A stretch of 64,000 bases of DNA. Source: Roseobacter denitrificans OCh 114 (GTDB lineage Bacteria; Pseudomonadota; Alphaproteobacteria; Rhodobacterales; Rhodobacteraceae). A program made the position numbers and the translations under genes. The number at the start of each line of letters is the position of its first letter. Within the stretch, counting starts at the first letter, position 1. Of this stretch, positions 62,092-64,000 are shown piece by piece. The stretch is from NCBI RefSeq assembly GCF_000014045.1, contig NC_008209.1:2131001-2195000 (forward strand). Reading direction: 5' to 3'. Below the pieces are notes generated by a model. The model was not told the origin of the DNA, did no database searches, and saw only the letters and a program-made list of their open reading frames with translations.

Positions 62092-63195
62092 ATGAGACCA
62101 CTTTTCCTGTTCGGAACACTGCAATATCGACCGCTGCTGGATGCAGTATTGGGGCGCAACAATGATGTGGCGATGGCTGCTGCAGTGCTGCCGGGGTTTG
62201 CAGTGCAGGCCGTGGCTGAGGGCCCTTTCCCGACGATCACGGCGCAAGATGGTGCGCGGGCCGAGGGGATGGTGATCAGCGGTCTGACCTCAGAAGATCA
62301 CGCGCGGCTTGCGTTTTATGAAGCGATATTCGGCTATGGGCTTGCGCCCGTCACCCTTGAAGACGGCGTTCTGGCCGAGGCATATTTCCCCCAGCCGGAT
62401 ATGTGGACTCTCCAAGGTGCGTGGTCGCTCGATGCCTGGGTCAGTGCGTGGGGCGAACTCAGCCTGCGTGCCGCCCGCGAAGTGATGCAGTACCGGCACT
62501 CGAAGCGGCCTGATGAGGTTGCTGGCATGTTCCCGATGATCCGCGCGCGGGCGTGGTCACAGATGAATGCCAAGCAGTCTCGGCACGGTGCCTTGACGCT
62601 GATGGGGGATGTGGCGGTTGACGCGGTGCGGCGGCCTTATGCGCATTACTTTGCGCTTGAGGAATATGACCTCAGGCACCAACGCTTTGACGGAACCATG
62701 ACGCCGCAGGTGGAACGCGCGGTGTTTCGTGCGCCCGATGCCGCATTGGTGCTGCCTTATGATCCCGTCCGGGATTGCGTGATGCTGGTGGAACAGATGC
62801 GCATGGGCCCCCTTGCGCGGGGGGATCGGGCGCTGTGGCAACTTGAACCCATTGCGGGCCGTCTGGACCCCGGTGAGGCCCCCGAGGCGGCGGCAAGGCG
62901 CGAAGCGGTGGAAGAGGCCGGTCTTGAGATGGGCGACTTGATTGCCGTGGCGGAAACCTATTGCTCGCCGGGCAATTCATCGGAGTTTTACTATGTATAC
63001 GTGGGGCTTGCCGATCTGCCGGAGCGTGCGGCCGGTCTGGGTGGGGAAGAGGCGGAGGATGAAGACATCCGCTCGCATATCCTGCCGTTTGAGCAGTTGA
63101 TGACGATGTGTGATGACCTGTTGGTGGCAAATGCGCCTTTGGTCATGGCCGCCTATTGGCTGGCCCGCCACCGCGAACGGATACGGGCGGCGTGA
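62092..63195 (+). CDS. trgB: TrgB: gamma-glutamylcyclotransferase-like and Nudix
   Basis: A 367-residue two-domain protein. Residues 1-140 look like a gamma-glutamylcyclotransferase/AIG2-like domain (LFLFGTLQYRPLLDAVLG, then EAIFGYGLAPVTLEDG). Residues 195-345 are a Nudix hydrolase whose box is complete: GRLDPGEAPEAAARREAVEE then AGL. This fused layout is that of TrgB. It should hydrolyse an NDP-linked substrate such as ADP-ribose; together with trgA and cysK it is the tellurite-resistance locus. The exact reaction is not proven. Confidence 0.9.
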   Translation: MRPLFLFGTLQYRPLLDAVLGRNNDVAMAAAVLPGFAVQAVAEGPFPTITAQDGARAEGMVISGLTSEDHARLAFYEAIFGYGLAPVTLEDGVLAEAYFPQPDMWTLQGAWSLDAWVSAWGELSLRAAREVMQYRHSKRPDEVAGMFPMIRARAWSQMNAKQSRHGALTLMGDVAVDAVRRPYAHYFALEEYDLRHQRFDGTMTPQVERAVFRAPDAALVLPYDPVRDCVMLVEQMRMGPLARGDRALWQLEPIAGRLDPGEAPEAAARREAVEEAGLEMGDLIAVAETYCSPGNSSEFYYVYVGLADLPERAAGLGGEEAEDEDIRSHILPFEQLMTMCDDLLVANAPLVMAAYWLARHRERIRAA

Positions 63196-63306
63196 GTCAG
63201 CGGCTTTTTGTTCAGCCCGCGTGGCACTGGCATACCGCTAAGCCTTGAGGTCGGACGGGTGCCCCGATAGAGGTAGGTGAAATTCGGCTAAAAAGAGGAC
63301 AGGCTG

Positions 63307-64000
63307 ATGCGTGTCGCGCGCGATCTTGAGCAGGCAATCGGAAACACCCCGCTGATCCGGCTGAAAGCCGCAAGTGAGGCAACAGGGTGTGACATCCTCG
63401 GCAAGGCCGAATTCATGAACCCGGGGCAATCGGTCAAGGACCGCGCCGCGCTGTTCATCATCAAGGATGCCATCGCTAAGGGGACGCTCAAACCCGGCGG
63501 CACAATTGTCGAAGGGACCGCGGGCAATACCGGCATCGGTCTTGCGCTTGTGGGGGCGTCGATGGGCTTCAAGACCGTGATCGTCATTCCCGAAACGCAA
63601 AGTCAGGAAAAAAAGGACATGTTGCGGCTGGCCGGTGCGGAACTGGTGCAGGTGCCCGCAGCCCCTTATCGCAACCCCAACAACTTTGTGCGGTACTCGG
63701 AGCGTCTAGCGCAGGAACTGGCGCGCACGACAAACGAAGGGGTGATCTGGGCCAACCAGTTTGACAATACCGCCAACAGGCAGGCGCATATCGAAGGGAC
63801 GGGGCCGGAAATCTGGGAACAGACAGGCGGCAAGGTCGATGGTTTCATCTGCGCCGTGGGCTCAGGGGGAACGCTTGCGGGCGTGTCCGAAGCGCTCAAG
63901 CCCAAAGGGGTCAAGATCGGTCTGGTCGATCCGGACGGCGCGTCGCTGTACAATTACTACACGCGCGGTGTGCTGGAGATGAGTGAAGGGTCCTCGATCA
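63307..64000 (+). CDS. cysK: Cysteine synthase, 3' end outside window
   Basis: CysK joins O-acetylserine and sulfide to cysteine. The 231 residues seen begin MRVARDLEQAIGNTPLIRL and have the PLP Lys in PGQSVKDRAALFII (about residue 40), the TAGNTGIGLALVG loop, and CAVGSGGTLAGVSE. The frame runs off the right edge. ATG 63307 follows AGGACAGG. It is the third gene of the trgA-trgB-cysK locus. Confidence 0.95.
   Translation, partial: MRVARDLEQAIGNTPLIRLKAASEATGCDILGKAEFMNPGQSVKDRAALFIIKDAIAKGTLKPGGTIVEGTAGNTGIGLALVGASMGFKTVIVIPETQSQEKKDMLRLAGAELVQVPAAPYRNPNNFVRYSERLAQELARTTNEGVIWANQFDNTANRQAHIEGTGPEIWEQTGGKVDGFICAVGSGGTLAGVSEALKPKGVKIGLVDPDGASLYNYYTRGVLEMSEGSSI

Overview
The window is 64 kb of chromosome from an alphaproteobacterium of the Roseobacter group (Rhodobacteraceae). 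The clade call rests on several independent markers: a DMSP demethylase/acryloyl-CoA reductase pair (dmdA-acuI), a trgA-trgB-cysK tellurite locus, a circularly permuted two-piece tmRNA whose tag begins ANDNRAP, the alphaproteobacterial F1-ATPase zeta inhibitor, and a split cobalamin-dependent methionine synthase with a DUF1638 partner. I cannot name the genus.

Positions 1 to about 11,000 are an accessory, defence-type island. It holds the 3' part of a P4-type integrase, an orphan protein, an AlpA / HTH-zinc-ribbon / tyrosine-recombinase module, a complete type I restriction-modification operon (hsdM-hsdS-hsdR), and a lone reverse transcriptase at 9244-10614. The 534 bp upstream of the reverse transcriptase carry many inverted repeats, and the RT start codon itself lies in a perfect 9-bp hairpin. 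This looks like a defence-associated (UG/DRT-type) RT with an upstream structured RNA, and it is the best candidate for a new system.

Core genome follows: an FAD oxidoreductase, an AttEFGH-like ABC/FtsX/AttH cassette, an acyl-CoA dehydrogenase, and cheB-cheD. At 19.8-21.9 kb a tRNA-Asn gene carries the relic of a second integrated element: a 20-bp direct repeat of the tRNA 3' end, an integrase start cut off by an IS3-family element, and that IS with a broken orfA.

From 22 to 47 kb there is a housekeeping backbone: a metallo-hydrolase, a sensor kinase, a CAT-anticodon tRNA, purM-purN, rnd, sufE, the split methionine synthase genes, the zeta inhibitor, purC-purS-purQ, a DctB/DctD pair whose DctD lacks the GAFTGA loop, rne, tusA, ccdA, a class I aldolase, fumC with two tiny overlapping genes, an sspB with a G7 frameshift, chrA, and the tmRNA.

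From 48 to 57.4 kb lies a DMSP/osmolyte region: a GntR regulator divergent from DUF2182-DUF1326-DinB-dmdA-acuI, then two divergent BCCT transporters. The last part has a class V aminotransferase, a photolyase and a cyclopropane-fatty-acid synthase (both behind TGATC-type promoters that resemble the RpoE/ChrR singlet-oxygen regulon), and trgA-trgB-cysK, with cysK cut by the right edge.
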